A program made the translations under genes and the position numbers. A DNA stretch of 64,000 nucleotides from Tetmemena sp. SeJ-2015 (lineage: Eukaryota; Ciliophora; Spirotrichea; Sporadotrichida; Oxytrichidae), in contig JAJKFJ010021903.1 of NCBI GenBank assembly GCA_027382625.1, positions 41,344 to 105,343 of the forward strand. The letters are read 5' to 3'. Below are positions 1 through 12,729 of the stretch, in pieces; position 1 is the first letter of the stretch; each line of letters starts with the position of its first letter. The notes beneath the pieces are model-generated. The model was not told where the DNA came from. It made no database searches and saw only the letters and a list, made by a program, of their open reading frames with translations.

Positions 1-735
1 TTCTCAAAAAGGGGAATTAAATTGGCTTCTAGGTATATTTCCCTCAATTTCGAATGTTAGGGGAAGCCCCGATTTGCATTCACTTTATTGCAGATACTTA
101 CTATTTCTCAACCCAAGGAGTGAACTTAGGCTTTTGAGGCTGAGCAGTTGCAGATTAATCCTTCATCTCATGATCTGCACTCCCATTATTAGCTCTGGTG
201 TTAGTGTTAATTTAGATGGCTCCTCCACCACCACCATTCTTGTTTTGAACTCTGCCGAAAAACTTGTCCATTTTGTGTGTCCGATCTCAGCGATTTTATA
301 ATTTGATTTGAGAATTATAATGAATTAATTAGCGGAAAAAAGATTACTGTGATTCCCCTCCCCTTTTTCCATCCCATTCAATATTTGTTCTGCTACCATT
401 ATTAAAATTAAAGTATCATGATCAATATAACTATCACTCTATAATGATTTGGTTTATAATAAAAGCAAGAATAAATAAATAGATTGGCTATTTTTAGAGT
501 AGCGAGTGTGGGTATTAGATTAGCAGCGCTAATTAAGATAATCAGATATTGCGTGTACATGGACCAGTCATGATCACATTTAAGCTTAAATTTTTAATCT
601 AATAGGTTCAGTAGGATACTTCAGGCCCTCATCGCATTTTATTATAAAGAATAAATAAATCTTAACTTACATCACAAACCACAGAAATGACTAAAGCTCT
701 AAATAAGTGAATAAAGGGCATAAGATAATATTATA
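1..735. other. 5' flank, no gene recognised
   Basis: AT-rich sequence with no reading frame that I can support as coding when TAA/TAG are read as Gln. It ends just before the signal-peptide coding segment of the first secreted-protein gene. Small open frames here lack paralogs or motifs. Confidence 0.4.
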
Positions 736-1497
736 ATTGTATTGGAGAGCTCTTATCCTAGCACTCTTCCTCGGTATTGCCGCAGCAAGCACCATCACCG
801 GCTGGACCGGCCCCGAAGAAGGCCGTAACTGGCGATAGATACAAGTTCCTCGACCAGTCTTGGGGAAAGCTCTATGCCTTCTACGAGGTTGACTTCGGTT
901 ATTAGACTACCTACAAGGGAGCCGCACCAGGCATGCCCGTCGCTGATGTTCAATCCGAGTCTTATGGAATTGACGTGTACTCCACCCTCAACTTCAACCT
1001 CGATATCGAGGCTCTCGGCAAGTACACCAACAATCTACAACTGTGTAGAATCTGCTCCATTTTCATTTTTAGGGAAAGTGAACATGCAGTTCAACCTGGT
1101 GCCCGTCAACGTGAGCCCCTACGTTCAGACCGTCGCCTGGTAGAGACTTGAGTCAGGCTCGTTCCACTTGATCCTCTCTGGCCACAGAAGCATCGAGCTC
1201 CTCGACTTCAAAACTCTTGTAAAGGAGAACATGGAGGTCGGCAAGGTGTCACTCTACCAGACCATTGCCAACAAGGGAGAGTCTATCTTCAAGGATAGCT
1301 AAATGTACAGCGAGATCGATAACGAGAACAAGTACGCCGACCCATACTGGTCCAAAAACCTCCTCCAGGCCCTCATTCCTTCAGTCGACAAGGACCTCAG
1401 AAACGCAAACATCCTTGGAGAAAATTTTTAAATATATCAATAAAATATTCATTGCAGTAGATTCAGTCAATAATTATTGGTTCATTGTATTTTTTGA
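736..1497 (+). CDS. Small secreted protein, paralog 1 (unknown family)
   Basis: The frame opens with a hydrophobic segment (LALFLGIAAAS) typical of a secretory signal peptide. It continues with DRYKFLDQSWGKLY at about 836, and after a frame change near 1065 with NVSPYVQTVAWQ, then KVSLYQTIANKGESIF. TAG and TAA codons at 894, 1141 and 1300 read as Gln. The last clear conserved residues are ANILG near 1420; a TGA follows at 1495. Codons end strongly in C/G (ctc, atc, gcc, aac), unlike the AT-rich neighbours, which suggests strong expression. Two frame changes (about 815 and 1050-1070) are present. The second lies where paralog 2 is also interrupted, so it is probably an intron or conserved insertion rather than an error. 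No clear ATG is visible. No known enzyme motif was recognised. Confidence 0.6.
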
Positions 1498-2700
1498 GAA
1501 GTTAGCTACTACAGCGTTAAACTGCTTATAAATTAAATTTGCGGCTATTATCTCTATAGGAGTAAATAAGTAATTTTAGAGTTGAAACTGTTCTGAAGAA
1601 GTGCTTATATGGAGTGAACAACCTCCCTTGTTTGTTTTAAGTTTGAATTATAGAACATTTAATATCTGCTAATTCCATTAACAAATTTGTTCTTCATCAT
1701 CGGTTTCTTGTTCGTAATTTCTCTCTGTAAGTTCTGAAGACAATTTTATATTTGCTCTTCCTTCCATTTTTATCTAGCTGTTTGGATCTACTCTGATGCC
1801 TGTGTATCTAGTTATCTTGTGGCTAGTTTATCCTCTTCTAACTCCATTTAGATTTAGCTTGGTTGCTAATATCTCATTTGAGAGTTGAAGGAACTGTGTG
1901 GATCAGTGTTGGGGTTAAAGTTTAAAGCCATAAAATGCTCCCTCAAAAATAGTAGTCGGTGGTGATATAGAATATATTTGACCAAATAAATAATGTGAGA
2001 TAGAGGGCACTCGCTGCTTAAAACAATTATGTGTTCTGCGCACAGACGACAATTTTAAACTTATTAGGGATTTAACACTATGTCAAAAAGGATTCAAGAA
2101 AAAGTAAATAGGTAAGTATGCTGCAACCTCAATCTAAGATGATTAGAATAGATTGGCAAAGAGTGGCCCTCATTTGCATTAAGTTCAAATAACTGATGTG
2201 TGTCAGTTCACAATAATACTAAATATAGAGTTTATTAAGAAATCATCTTCAATCTCTATTTGTCCCTCCTACTTATTTGTTTTATAATTAGCTCAAAAAG
2301 AAAATTATAACTTTTTGCATTAATTTGGGTTTAAAAATTTAAAAAAATTTAATTTTTTTTGAAAAAAAAATTTAAATTTTTCAAAAAAAGATTTTTAGAA
2401 AATTATTTTAAAAATTGGTTTTAAATTAAATTTTCAACAAAAATAATTTTTAATGGGGAGAGAGAGCAAATAAAACGAACATGAATATTTTAAGATAAAT
2501 TTTAATTGGGCTTTAAGGATACTTCCTGCGGCAAAGGTTAATAATTAATATAATAACCTATAAAAACCAGCAACCGATTCTCTTCCAAAAATGTTAAGAG
2601 CTTTAAATTTCGTTTAAGATTAAATTTTTATTCTCTATAATTTCTAATTAAGCCTAAGTATACACACTAATTTTGGGATTCGCAACCTCTTCCACACTAA
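1498..2700. other. Intergenic, AT-rich; no gene supported
   Basis: About 1.2 kb between the two secreted-protein paralogs. It contains a run of A/T homopolymer blocks at 2325-2450 (alternating poly-A and poly-T, able to form weak hairpins). No conserved reading frame was found. The 3' end near 2540-2690 presumably holds the upstream region of paralog 2. Confidence 0.4.
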
Positions 2701-2703
2701 TAC

Positions 2704-3350
2704 AATGGAAAACTCCTTCTAATTCTGATAGCGGCAGCGGCTTCTACATCTTAGATGAGACTTGGGGAAAGATTTCCACCTAATTCGAATTTGACTTGAG
2801 CTACTCCTTCGGAGACGCCCCAGGTGTCCAGATGGCTTTAACATCAAGTTTATAAAATGAGTGGAATTTTTTAGCTCAATACTCGTCCAAAGTAATTGGA
2901 TTTGGGATGTGGAGCAATACGATTCTCAGCTTCGAGTTCGACGTATTAGAATGGTACACCACCAATTTAAGTCTTTAACAATAATTTAACTACTCCACTA
3001 TTATTTTTTGAATGTTGAGCTCGACCTAGAACTTTTCAAAATTTTCCCTTACGTTCAAACTATACTGTGGCAACTAGGGGGAACTCAAGCCAATCTGTAT
3101 ACAGCAGGTTCAAGGAGCCTTCAAGTCCTAAACTTTAAGAACTCCTTTAGTGAAAGTATAATAGTGGATAAGGCCTCTCTCTATTAGGAAATTGCAAAGC
3201 GTGGTGAATATGCTTTCGATGATAGTATGATGCTCTTTCCCGCTAAATACAAAACATCCTATACTGATCCCTATGTGCCCATCAATCTCCTCACCGCCTA
3301 TGCTCCTCAGTACGAAACTTAACTCCAGGAGAGAGCTATTCTTGGATTAA
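2704..3350 (+). CDS. Small secreted protein, paralog 2 (unknown family)
   Basis: This is a tandem, diverged copy of the gene at 736-1497. It starts at ATG 2704 followed, one base out of frame, by KLLLILIAAAAST, a signal peptide core. It then has LDETWGKISTQFEFDL (paralog 1 has LDQSWGKLYAFYEVDF), and after an interruption near 2965-3015 has FPYVQTILWQ (paralog 1: SPYVQTVAWQ) and KASLYQEIAKRGEYAF (paralog 1: KVSLYQTIANKGESIF). It ends with ERAILG near 3342, matching ANILG. The interruption falls after YTTN, exactly where paralog 1 is interrupted after YTNN. Codon use is less C/G-biased than paralog 1. The true stop is not clear. Function unknown; a secreted or vesicle-stored protein is an inference from the signal peptide. 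Confidence 0.6.
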
Positions 3351-4296
3351 TTTTAATTTTATTGCTTTTATTTTTAAAAAAAGGGGGATTTGTTTGGTTT
3401 TACAACTTTTTTTAAAAATGGTTTAATTTTTTTCCCCTTGAAAAAAAATTTCTAAGTTTAAGCTGATCTCAGCTGATTATGATTTCCATTATTAATTAAG
3501 TGCTGCTTTGCTATAAATTATCCACTGGTTTGAAAATCTATGAGTTTATATTATTAAATTTGGCTGCCAAGCGACTTCTTCTTAATTTAATGAGCATTAA
3601 TATTTTACATAAGAGTTTTAGTCTAAAATTATCCATAATATTAGTGGTCTCTCTGTTTGAGACTAATAAATTTTTTAAAGCTAATATTTTGTGTCCCTTC
3701 ATCCACCCTAAAATTTTAAAGTTGAGTAAAGACCCAACCGCAGATACCTGGGGGATACATACCTTCAAGTTCGCAATTATTTTTGGTTAGCCGTTTATCT
3801 AATTCCTATCTCATCACTTTCTAACTTGAATTAAGATACTTGAGCAAACTACTACTGCATATCATCATATCAGAAGAGAATAATAAGTTAGAACTAACTT
3901 ATTTAGAGCCACGTGTACTACTTTACAAGAATCTATAAATAGTTGCAACCTATCGCTTACAATTTTTACCAAATCAATATTGGTAAACTCTCCCAGTAGC
4001 AGAAATAAGATTGGTGTTAAGGCTCAGATAGTAGAGATTTAGATAAAATTAATAAAAAGATTTGAGAAGTCAAATAATTAGATAAAGATACGTTAAACAG
4101 GTAAAAGTCTAGTTTCTACAAATATTTATCGCTATTTAATCAAAGAAACGAACCTAACCCTTGATGGGACTAAATATTCTAAGTATAGAAAGCGAATTTA
4201 ATTTGCTTAAGTATCCTCATTCACATTGTCATATGATCTTCTGTTGCTTAATAATTTATTATAACAAGAGAAGAAAAAATAAAGTGCTATTCACTT
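3351..4296. other. Intergenic; homopolymer-rich, no gene supported
   Basis: Begins with a homopolymer-rich stretch (3355-3450; runs of A, T, G and C). Open frames at 3500-3790 have no coding features beyond low stop density. It separates the (+) secreted paralogs from the 3' end of the (-) TmcB-like gene. Confidence 0.35.
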
Positions 4297-7200
4297 TTAA
4301 TCAATCGAATATTTTCGACCTGATATTGGCATGAGCAGCTTTTCTTTCTTCAGTGGAGGTTCCCGCCCCTCCTCTAGGACTATTTCTTCCTTCATGCTTC
4401 TTGCGTTCTTCCGAATTTTGCTTTTGAGCAGAGCTTTTGATAATAAATTTTGCATTTTTATAAATAATTTTTTATCTTTTCTTTGGCAATTATTTCTCAA
4501 CAGCTTTGAAGTTTTCATATATATTTGCTTTCTTGGAGCTCTCTTTAGAACCATTTGGTTGAGATAGATAAAGATATGTATACATACTTATATGAATATA
4601 GATAAAATTGAGCCAAGCCTGCTTAATGTTCTTTGATATCAATGAGGATCTGAGCAGGTATCATCTTGACAGATATCTTAGAGCGAGAGAGCGTTTTAGA
4701 GAGTGTCTTAATAAGGATGCGCATGCTGAAATTCCAAGTCACTAGCAGGAAAGCAATGAAGATAGTGAACATCACTATCACGTTATTGAACGCACTCTCA
4801 AGCACATCATACAAGGACTGGTTTGTCAACTTTTGAAGTTGATCTAAGACTGGGCCTACAAAGTTGAAGTACATCAGGAGGAACTGGTTCGCATCTTTGT
4901 CATACAGCAAACTTATAATGCGCATTTACTATGACATAAAAAAATTACTTTGGAGATTCTTGGTGGTTCGATTCAAAGTTGTATAGAAGATGTTTGCTTG
5001 CTCGATGTCCAGATACATGGAACTAATCACAGAGGATACATTTAATTTTAACTTTTCTTATCACATCTTATAAATTAAATACACCCAAATTGAGTAGACC
5101 AGATTGTATAGTCTTGCACTAGCTAGTTAAGAAATCAATCTCACTTGAGTTTCTGGCATAGTTTATCGCTATAATATCCTTGTAATAGTTGCAGAACTGA
5201 TCAGAATCTGTAAGCAAAAATATTATACCACTAAGCAGGATAAATTAAGCTATAGAGGCTTAGAGATGACATCATAGCTTAGAGCGTTATTCTTCTTGAT
5301 GGAACGAATTTCAGTCTCGACTGCGCTGCAAGACTTCTAAATCACTGATATCTGCTCTTCAGAGATTAACAACTACCATTATAAGTCTCTATTAAATCAA
5401 TAGATTTGCTCAGCCGCAGTGAGGTTCGAGACAAATTGGTAATTCAAGAAGAAGAAAGAGCGAGCAACGCATGGGGCTCTGTTAGAGATAGTGCTCAGAA
5501 TATCGAAGTCTGAAAGAGTTTGCTCATAGATCTGTGACGCAAGAACATAGGAGCCAACATACATAGCACATAGTCCAAATGTCAGGACGATAATGATAGA
5601 CGACATTTTAATCTTGCGACTCAAGGTGTAATCAGGAGATAATAAATTTATGGAATATCAATCTAAAAATAGGTTTACTTATTCAGAGCTAAGACTTAGG
5701 ACAACCTATGAATACGATCTACTTCACTCTCGACATAACAAATAACTTTAAATTACAAGTTTATATCATCAATAATTGACATAGAGAGGGGGTTCTTGGT
5801 CATTGACACATAGAAAATAAGCAAAATATGTAGTCATCTTCGACCTGCTGCTTCTTGCGCTTTTTTATTGTAAATAAAATTCTCAATCTAACTTTGCTTT
5901 CCTTTGTTAGGATATTCATCTTGCTCCTCCGACTCGGATTCCTCATCTTCGTAGCCTGGGATTTTCTTACTGGATCCTTTCTTGCCCTATCCAATAACGC
6001 CACCTCTTCTTTAGAATTAACCTGCAGTTGAATAGACTTGCTACTTAGAGCCTTGAGGGCCTTGCTATAGATCAATTATAGTTTTTAAAAATTAAATTAT
6101 CATTGATTGCTTCTTAACTTCCTCTCCATCTTCATCCTCATCATCCTCCAATAGATCTTCATTCTTGTGGATATTTTTAAGGAACTTATTCTAAGACTTA
6201 GATATTATCTTGGAAGCTGGCTGAGGTGCGCCTTTTTTCTTAGCGCCACCAGCTGTGATCACATTATCAAAGTCCTTTCCTTTTTAATCGACATTTCCTT
6301 CTCCATTCATTAAAATAGTGCCAATTTATTACATAAGGGAGATGGGATATATCTAGATTCTCTTTACCCTTACAAGGTTTGTTTCCCCCCTTCAAAAAAA
6401 CCCGGTTTTATTTTAAAATTTTCATTAAACGGGATTATGATTTATTATCATCCTTTTCTGGCTAAGATAACCACTCTCCGTGATGTAGTCAGTCTGCTCT
6501 AGAAAATCCTTGAAATGAGCGATCCGCTAAATCTAGTCTTCCTTCTATTCTGAGCGGATCATCGTCCAAGTTTTGATGCTCTCAAAAAGTGTGTTGTCAA
6601 TCGTAAATAGCATTGGAAGGAGGAGGGCACTCGCTAATGCCACTACGACCACGCACACGATAGTAAAAATGAGGATGTTCTACTCCGATTGATTTCCAAA
6701 ACGGATGACCTCATCTGAGAAGTTACTCTCAATTACATTCCCTTAATCTTTTAGTTGATTAGCAAGATTTTCAATAACATAGAAAGTGTTAATCTCATCT
6801 GTTGTTAATCTATAGGAGGAGTTCGAAGTCTTGTTAGGGGAGCCGCTTGGGTAATACTTGATGCCAAAGATAGATCTGTTGATCTTTAGCTGAGTGTAAT
6901 TGCCCATTTTATAGCTGTCAGCTGCAACTATAACTTACTGGCAACCGCTTTAGAAGGAGTTCATAGTTTAATAGAGAGTTCCCGCAGTTGTTACCGCTTA
7001 CATGGCTATGGTGTTGTCAAAGAAAAGGCCCTTCAACGAATTCGAAAGCAGCTGAGTGGCTTGGTTGAGATTGTTGATGGTCTTTCGAAAAGCCTCTGTG
7101 TAGAGACCAAGCTGCCACTGAATTTACTGGTAGTAGAAGAGTTTTTCCGCAGTCATGTTTGCTATATTCGCTGGGTTGTTTGATTCAGTGTAGAGATAGA

Positions 7201-10200
7201 GGAAGCGAAGCCTGACATTTGAAATATAGTACTGAATCCTAAAAGCCTCCTCCACTGCCTCTATGTCTTGCTTGAAAGATACTTTGTCAACTACATTTAC
7301 AATCAGTAGCACTACTGCAGTGATAAGCATAACGAAGAAGAAAACGTTCAAAGCTCTTTTGAGTCTGATGATAAGTGGAGGCATGCCCTTCAGCTATGTT
7401 ATCTCCTTGATGTCTCTAATCGCTTGAAACTGTTTGTCGTTTCGGGAAGTCTAACTTGAAGTGATGCTACTCTGGGATCCAATATCTCCTATGCCTCCAT
7501 TCCCGTCTCCAAGTGAATCCTCCTGGCCACTTAGATAAAGTCCTATTGACATTTATTTCTAAGCTAGTTCAGGGTGAGTACCAACTCCATTTAGAACGTC
7601 CTAGCTTTTCATATTGTAAACTTATTGATGAAATCAATGAGAAATTCTTTCTCGCTTTCTTACTTTTAAGGTTTAGTTGTTGCTTGAAGAGTGGACTGTA
7701 TGTGAAAATAATTTGCTAGCCATCAAAGGACCCATGCTAGCTTCAGTGTGAAAAGATCACATGCAATTCTTTTATTTTAAAAGTGAACAGGAATGGCTAC
7801 CACCTCATAGTGTTGTTAATCTACTGAGCTAAACTTGTTCAACTAATTCACAATATATTATTCTTTAAATTTTAACTAATTATAACTCAAAATTTAGGAA
7901 AGAAAGCACTGAACTTCCCTTCTAGTTTATATTAAATTCCTTCAATTATTCGTATGATTTATATTTTCCTGTAGTTTATTGTTTTTGATCCTGACGAATA
8001 TGCGCATGATGATGGGCGGAGAATGCTAATTCAAGAACATCTTCTTGCTATCTACAGCAGGGAAGCGTTTTAAGTTGCCCAGCCCCACTCCTTGTGAAGG
8101 AGTGTTTTCCTAGTACAAGTCAAGCTGATTCTGGATCTAAGACTTAAAGAAATATAAACCTCTTGTTTAGAATCTCCATCAGGTGACCTTTGTCCAGCTG
8201 GTATTCTACTCCGTTCTAGAAATTATCGAATCTTTCAAAGTCTAAGCCCATAAACAGAGAAAGCAATTCGCATAATGAAATTATGTAACACCTGACTTAG
8301 GGAGAGACCGTTTTCTATCATCTTGTGACCTATATTCAAAAAGTTCTGGCATTCTTCTGAGGCCGAGTCTATTCTGCCGAATCTGTCCACCAGGAATACA
8401 AACACTTGGAATTTAAATTCAAGTAGTGGGTTTTAATCAATTACTTATTCACTTGGTTGTAGTTGAGTTTGGTCTCTTCGAGTTCAAATTCTCTTCGCAT
8501 CTTCACCAGTGTGATAAAGCGCAGATCGTGAGAGAGATCCATCATGGGAATTAGACAAAGAGTAATGGCTTTTACTTTAATGTTGGAATAGTCTTGATTG
8601 TGACTGGAACTATATAGCCAGCCTTGACCTTGATCCAGCTCTCTATAATGATCCTACTGCTAGTCTTCTCATTCTTTTGCAGAAAGCCCAGGATCTTCTC
8701 GTCGTGGGTACTTGCTATGATGAATGGTTGCATGTTCTTTATCGTGGGGATTAAATAAATCACCATATAAATTATATTATCCAAAAGTTTAAGCTTGATA
8801 AGAAGTAATAATGACATTCTATTTCAATTTAATAATTTAGTATAAGGATGTCCTCAATCTTATAGCCTGTGAACTACAGAAACTTAGAATTTGCAAACTC
8901 GATCCTGTCTAGTGCTTTGGGAGAGCAACTGACATTGAAGATCAGCTCTTAGCTCTTGATCTTGTTCTCAGTCACTTCCTCAATAATCTAACTCAAATAT
9001 GAAATACACATTCACATGCTCTAAATAATCTTTGGAGCCCTTTTGCTGCTGGAGCTTGATACTGTTGAGCAGAGACTGTCCTTTCTGCTGGAGAGATTCA
9101 GCCTCCAATTCAAACCCCATCACTTGCTCGCAGAATCTGGCCAGTACAATTAGCAGCTCGGCATTCAAATACTATCCCTCTATCTCTTGGTACTAGATAA
9201 ATTATAGTATGCGCAAATCTCAAAGCATTTATAATACTTAGTCCATATCTGTATGTAGTCAGTGGAGACCTTATCCATCATGTCGCACATGGGAAGTATC
9301 TTATAGCTCTTGTTTGCACTCTACTTCCAGAGGTTATCCTACTAAGTCAGTCACCTTCGAAATGTCAACTATGAATCTCTGGAAACTCCGCTCGAACTTT
9401 AACTAGTTCTGGATGAACAGTTTCTCTGAGTTCTTTTTGAATTTATCCACAGATAAATAATTTAAGTTATCATTTCATCGAATTTATCCTTGTTGTTGAG
9501 CTTATTTATCAAAAATTTCTTCAAGTAAGCCAAGATAAACTCCTACTTCATTCAAAAAAAATCTAATTGGGAATTCCAAATTTAATATCGATTGTTGATA
9601 GAAAATTATTTATTAGATTAAAATTAATGATTGAGAGCTTTTGGAGGGAGTGCTGAAGCTGCAGGATCTTGAAAAAGGCTCTATAGCTTTGGTTCTTCAG
9701 GAAAATGTCAACGCAAATTTTGAGGAACTAAAGCTGAGTGTCTGACTTTCCATTCTCTTCAATTTCTGAGTTTATTAACAAGATAACAGTGCTTAGAAAT
9801 TAAAAGCAAAACACATTTAAAAATACAAAGAGATAAACTTTTGAATGCTTTGAAGTTTGAGAAGCTAACGTTTTTCGAAGTCTCTCGGATTTTCATTGAT
9901 CATCATATCCATATCTTCCAAGAATTAAATGGACTATTACTTCTCATCTGAGTTAATTATATGTGAGAACTGAGACATGTAGAACTCCTGTTGAATAGGC
10001 GAGAACAAATTCAAGTCTTGATAAATTATCTGCTGCTCCTTCTCAGGAATATAATGACCGTACTACTAATCTTCTAAATTGTTGAAACTGGAGGGAGCAT
10101 TGATTGTTTCTCTGGGGAAAGTCTCTGAGGGCAGGTTATCTCCGTTCCCCTGAGTATTATTCTGCATAGACTTCGCATTTCTCAAATCCCTTTCGTTGAC

Positions 10201-12433
10201 ACTAGCTAATTGAGCTCCACCTTTGCGGTGAGTATTTCCAAAGTCATTGAGAACCTGCACCTGAGTTGGATAATGCCTCCTATCAGCAGCTATCTTAGCT
10301 TACCTTTGTGAATTATCGTAGTTCGCATCGTTCACAGCATGTAGCAAATCATTACCATCTATGTCTCTATGATTGCTCTAACTCAACTCTTAAACACTGT
10401 TGGTGTTGCCTTCATTGCTCTAGCCACCTGGGTCTTTGCGATTGGAGGCCTGAGGGAGTGCTAGCATCTAGGTTTCGGACTAATTTTGAAGTGGACCGTA
10501 GGATAGTTGCTGATATGACTCTAAGGCAGCGTTTTACTTGTAAAGCCTGGAGCTGATGTTCTAAATCTCATGGAGTCTGAACTGACAGCACTGGCATGAG
10601 GACATGTTGCAGTTCTGCTTGTGCTGAATCAAAACTACATATAGTTGCTAAAGGTAAAATTAATTAAGAATGATCCAAGACTGCAAGGAGATGACCATAT
10701 CCAATTTGCTGCGAGCGGAAAGTCGAATCAGCTCAACTAGCTGAATCTTAAAGTCCTTGATGGATTTAGTGGGTTTGAGGAATTAATCAATAAATATGCA
10801 TTAGACTTAACAAAGATGATGATGATGTTTCACTCTTCTTATTTAGGAAGGTCTTTTGAACTTACTGGATCCTTATCTTATAGAAGCAGATGAGCAGCAG
10901 AACCAGAGTAACTGCAAAAACTACATCAAAGGACACTTTTCCCCTGCCTAGATATAGAATTGCCTTCAACACTGCGAATATGTAAACTTAGATATACACT
11001 TTAAACCGTAATAAGTTGCTAGCTTTATTAAATATAGATAAGAATCCAATAAAAAATAGTAAGCTTACATTTCTTAATTTGATCTCTTTTATTCATTCTT
11101 CAAACATAATAATAATTGAAAATATTTAATTAAGAACGAAAATGAGATAACAACTAGCTGCTAAAGTGAAACCTAAATGCACATTCAGATCAATAAAAAA
11201 AGGTAACCTTTTTTGCTCATTTCTAGGAAGAAGCTATATCTGAAGAGGTAAACCATATCATATATAATTAATTTACATTTATGAATTAGGGTTTAATAAC
11301 TTGGAGCAAGGAGATATAACGGCAATAGACAGGATCATCTATAATTAAATGTCTCAATGGAGTTTGCAGATATAGCTTTCAAAAAATTAAGGGAAAATTA
11401 TAAAAATCTTAAAAATTGTTCCATTTTTAAAAAGGTTTTAATTTTTTTGAAAAAGTAATTTTGAAAAATAAAAAATTCTTCCTTATATTAGAAGTAGTTT
11501 AGATGTAGGCGAGAGTTAGGCCAGAGGAAACAAAAGCAGTATCTACGAGCACAGAGTAGAAAGGAATCTGGAAAAGGTTCACTAAGAAGTAGAAGGTCTG
11601 CACTACGCTCACAAAAATGAAGAGTATGATGTCTACTGTTTACGAATTGTGGTCGAAGATTAGCATCAGACTGTGATATATATTCTCCATATTTCGTTTT
11701 ATTTGTTTATAACTGTATATGGCGTTGTTAACGTATCTGATTATATCAATAGAGGCGAAAGGCCTACTCCAAGGAATCTGCTTATTTGGGAAAAAGCAGA
11801 AGATGAAGTTTTATAAAGATGGGAATATAATTTTCTCATTTTCTTAAAGTGTTCAGTAAAGAGATAGAGTGAAACTTAAACCAGTAGTGTTAAAATTGAA
11901 ATCGCCAAGTGGTAAACTTAAATATCCCCTGAGAAGGAATTCAAAATGCCCAATCTGAAAGTCTGAATAGCATCTTTTAAATTCCTATTGTGAATGAGTG
12001 ATTTAAATATGCACCACTAAAATAGGAACCATGAGGAAAGTGTTGTTGACTTTGAGTACTGCGATTATTGACTTTCGAAAGGTGAGCCTGAAGAAGTTTT
12101 ATGACTCTCCCTTTGTGAGCACCACTATCAGTAACATGCAAAGTGTGATAAGTATATAAGCCGCAACTGCGTACAGCAAGTTAGCTATAGTTGCCTAGTT
12201 CTAGATGAAGGGTAAGCCGCTCGAACTCTTGGACCCACCCGAGAAGTGGAAAATATAGGCTATACCATACGAGCCCTTAACGATTGTGTCTATGAGTAGG
12301 AACATCAGATTTTAAATTAAATATGCTTTGAAAATATAATTAACATGAGGAAGGGCACTGTGGTGACTATATTATGATCAAGCATCTCGATGCAGGCCTC
12401 GAAGATCTGCTTCTGAAAATCTCTCGTTCTCAT
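4297..12433 (-). CDS. TmcB-like multi-pass membrane protein with PAS-like region (copy 1)
   Basis: Large membrane protein of the ciliate TmcB-like type: N-terminal transmembrane block, helical region, PAS-like sensor, then further transmembrane/extracellular segments. Start ATG at 12433 gives MRTRDFQKQIF. Hydrophobic segments follow to about 10.9 kb. The PAS-like piece at 8572-8760 includes GFLQKN...KAGYIVPVTIKTIPTLK. Further downstream come transmembrane segments at 7384-7290 (ALNVFFFVMLITAVVLLIVN), about 6700-6600, 5600-5540 and 4800-4730, with an acidic/lysine-rich cytoplasmic linker at 5834-6310. Order and motifs parallel the (+) gene at 36210-44794, including the juxtamembrane PAQILIDIK / PVEVCFRIE segment. 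The frame is broken many times by introns, AT-rich insertions (for example 6355-6440 and 11380-11480) and single-base changes. The C-terminus (4297-4560, Lys-rich) is the least certain part. Confidence 0.75.
6355..6440. other. Homopolymer-rich insertion inside the TmcB-like gene
   Basis: Runs of C, A and T (a C6 block, an A7 block, CCCGG then T4) sit between the coding segment ending near 6450 and the acidic linker beginning at 6310. No reading frame crosses it. It may be an intron, an eliminated sequence or assembly noise; a similar homopolymer-rich patch is at 3355-3450. Confidence 0.4.
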
Positions 12434-12729
12434 AATTGATGAATATGATTATAAATTTTTACTACTTGATTTGAATTTTCTACTTTTAGCTTAACACCTC
12501 ATCCTCCTATTAAGAAGGTTATTTAAATGAAAATACTCAAATTGGTATCCTATCTTATTGTGATAAGCTTGATTAGAAAGTAAACATTATATTATGCTAA
12601 ATTAGTTATTATCAGAAATCTGAATCAGACCATTACTACAAGTCTTCAAAAGCAAGTCTCTCCCCTTTGGCTAATTAAATGTCAGCCTTAGGCAGGACAT
12701 TTTTACCTACACTTAAGCCTGAATTGAGT

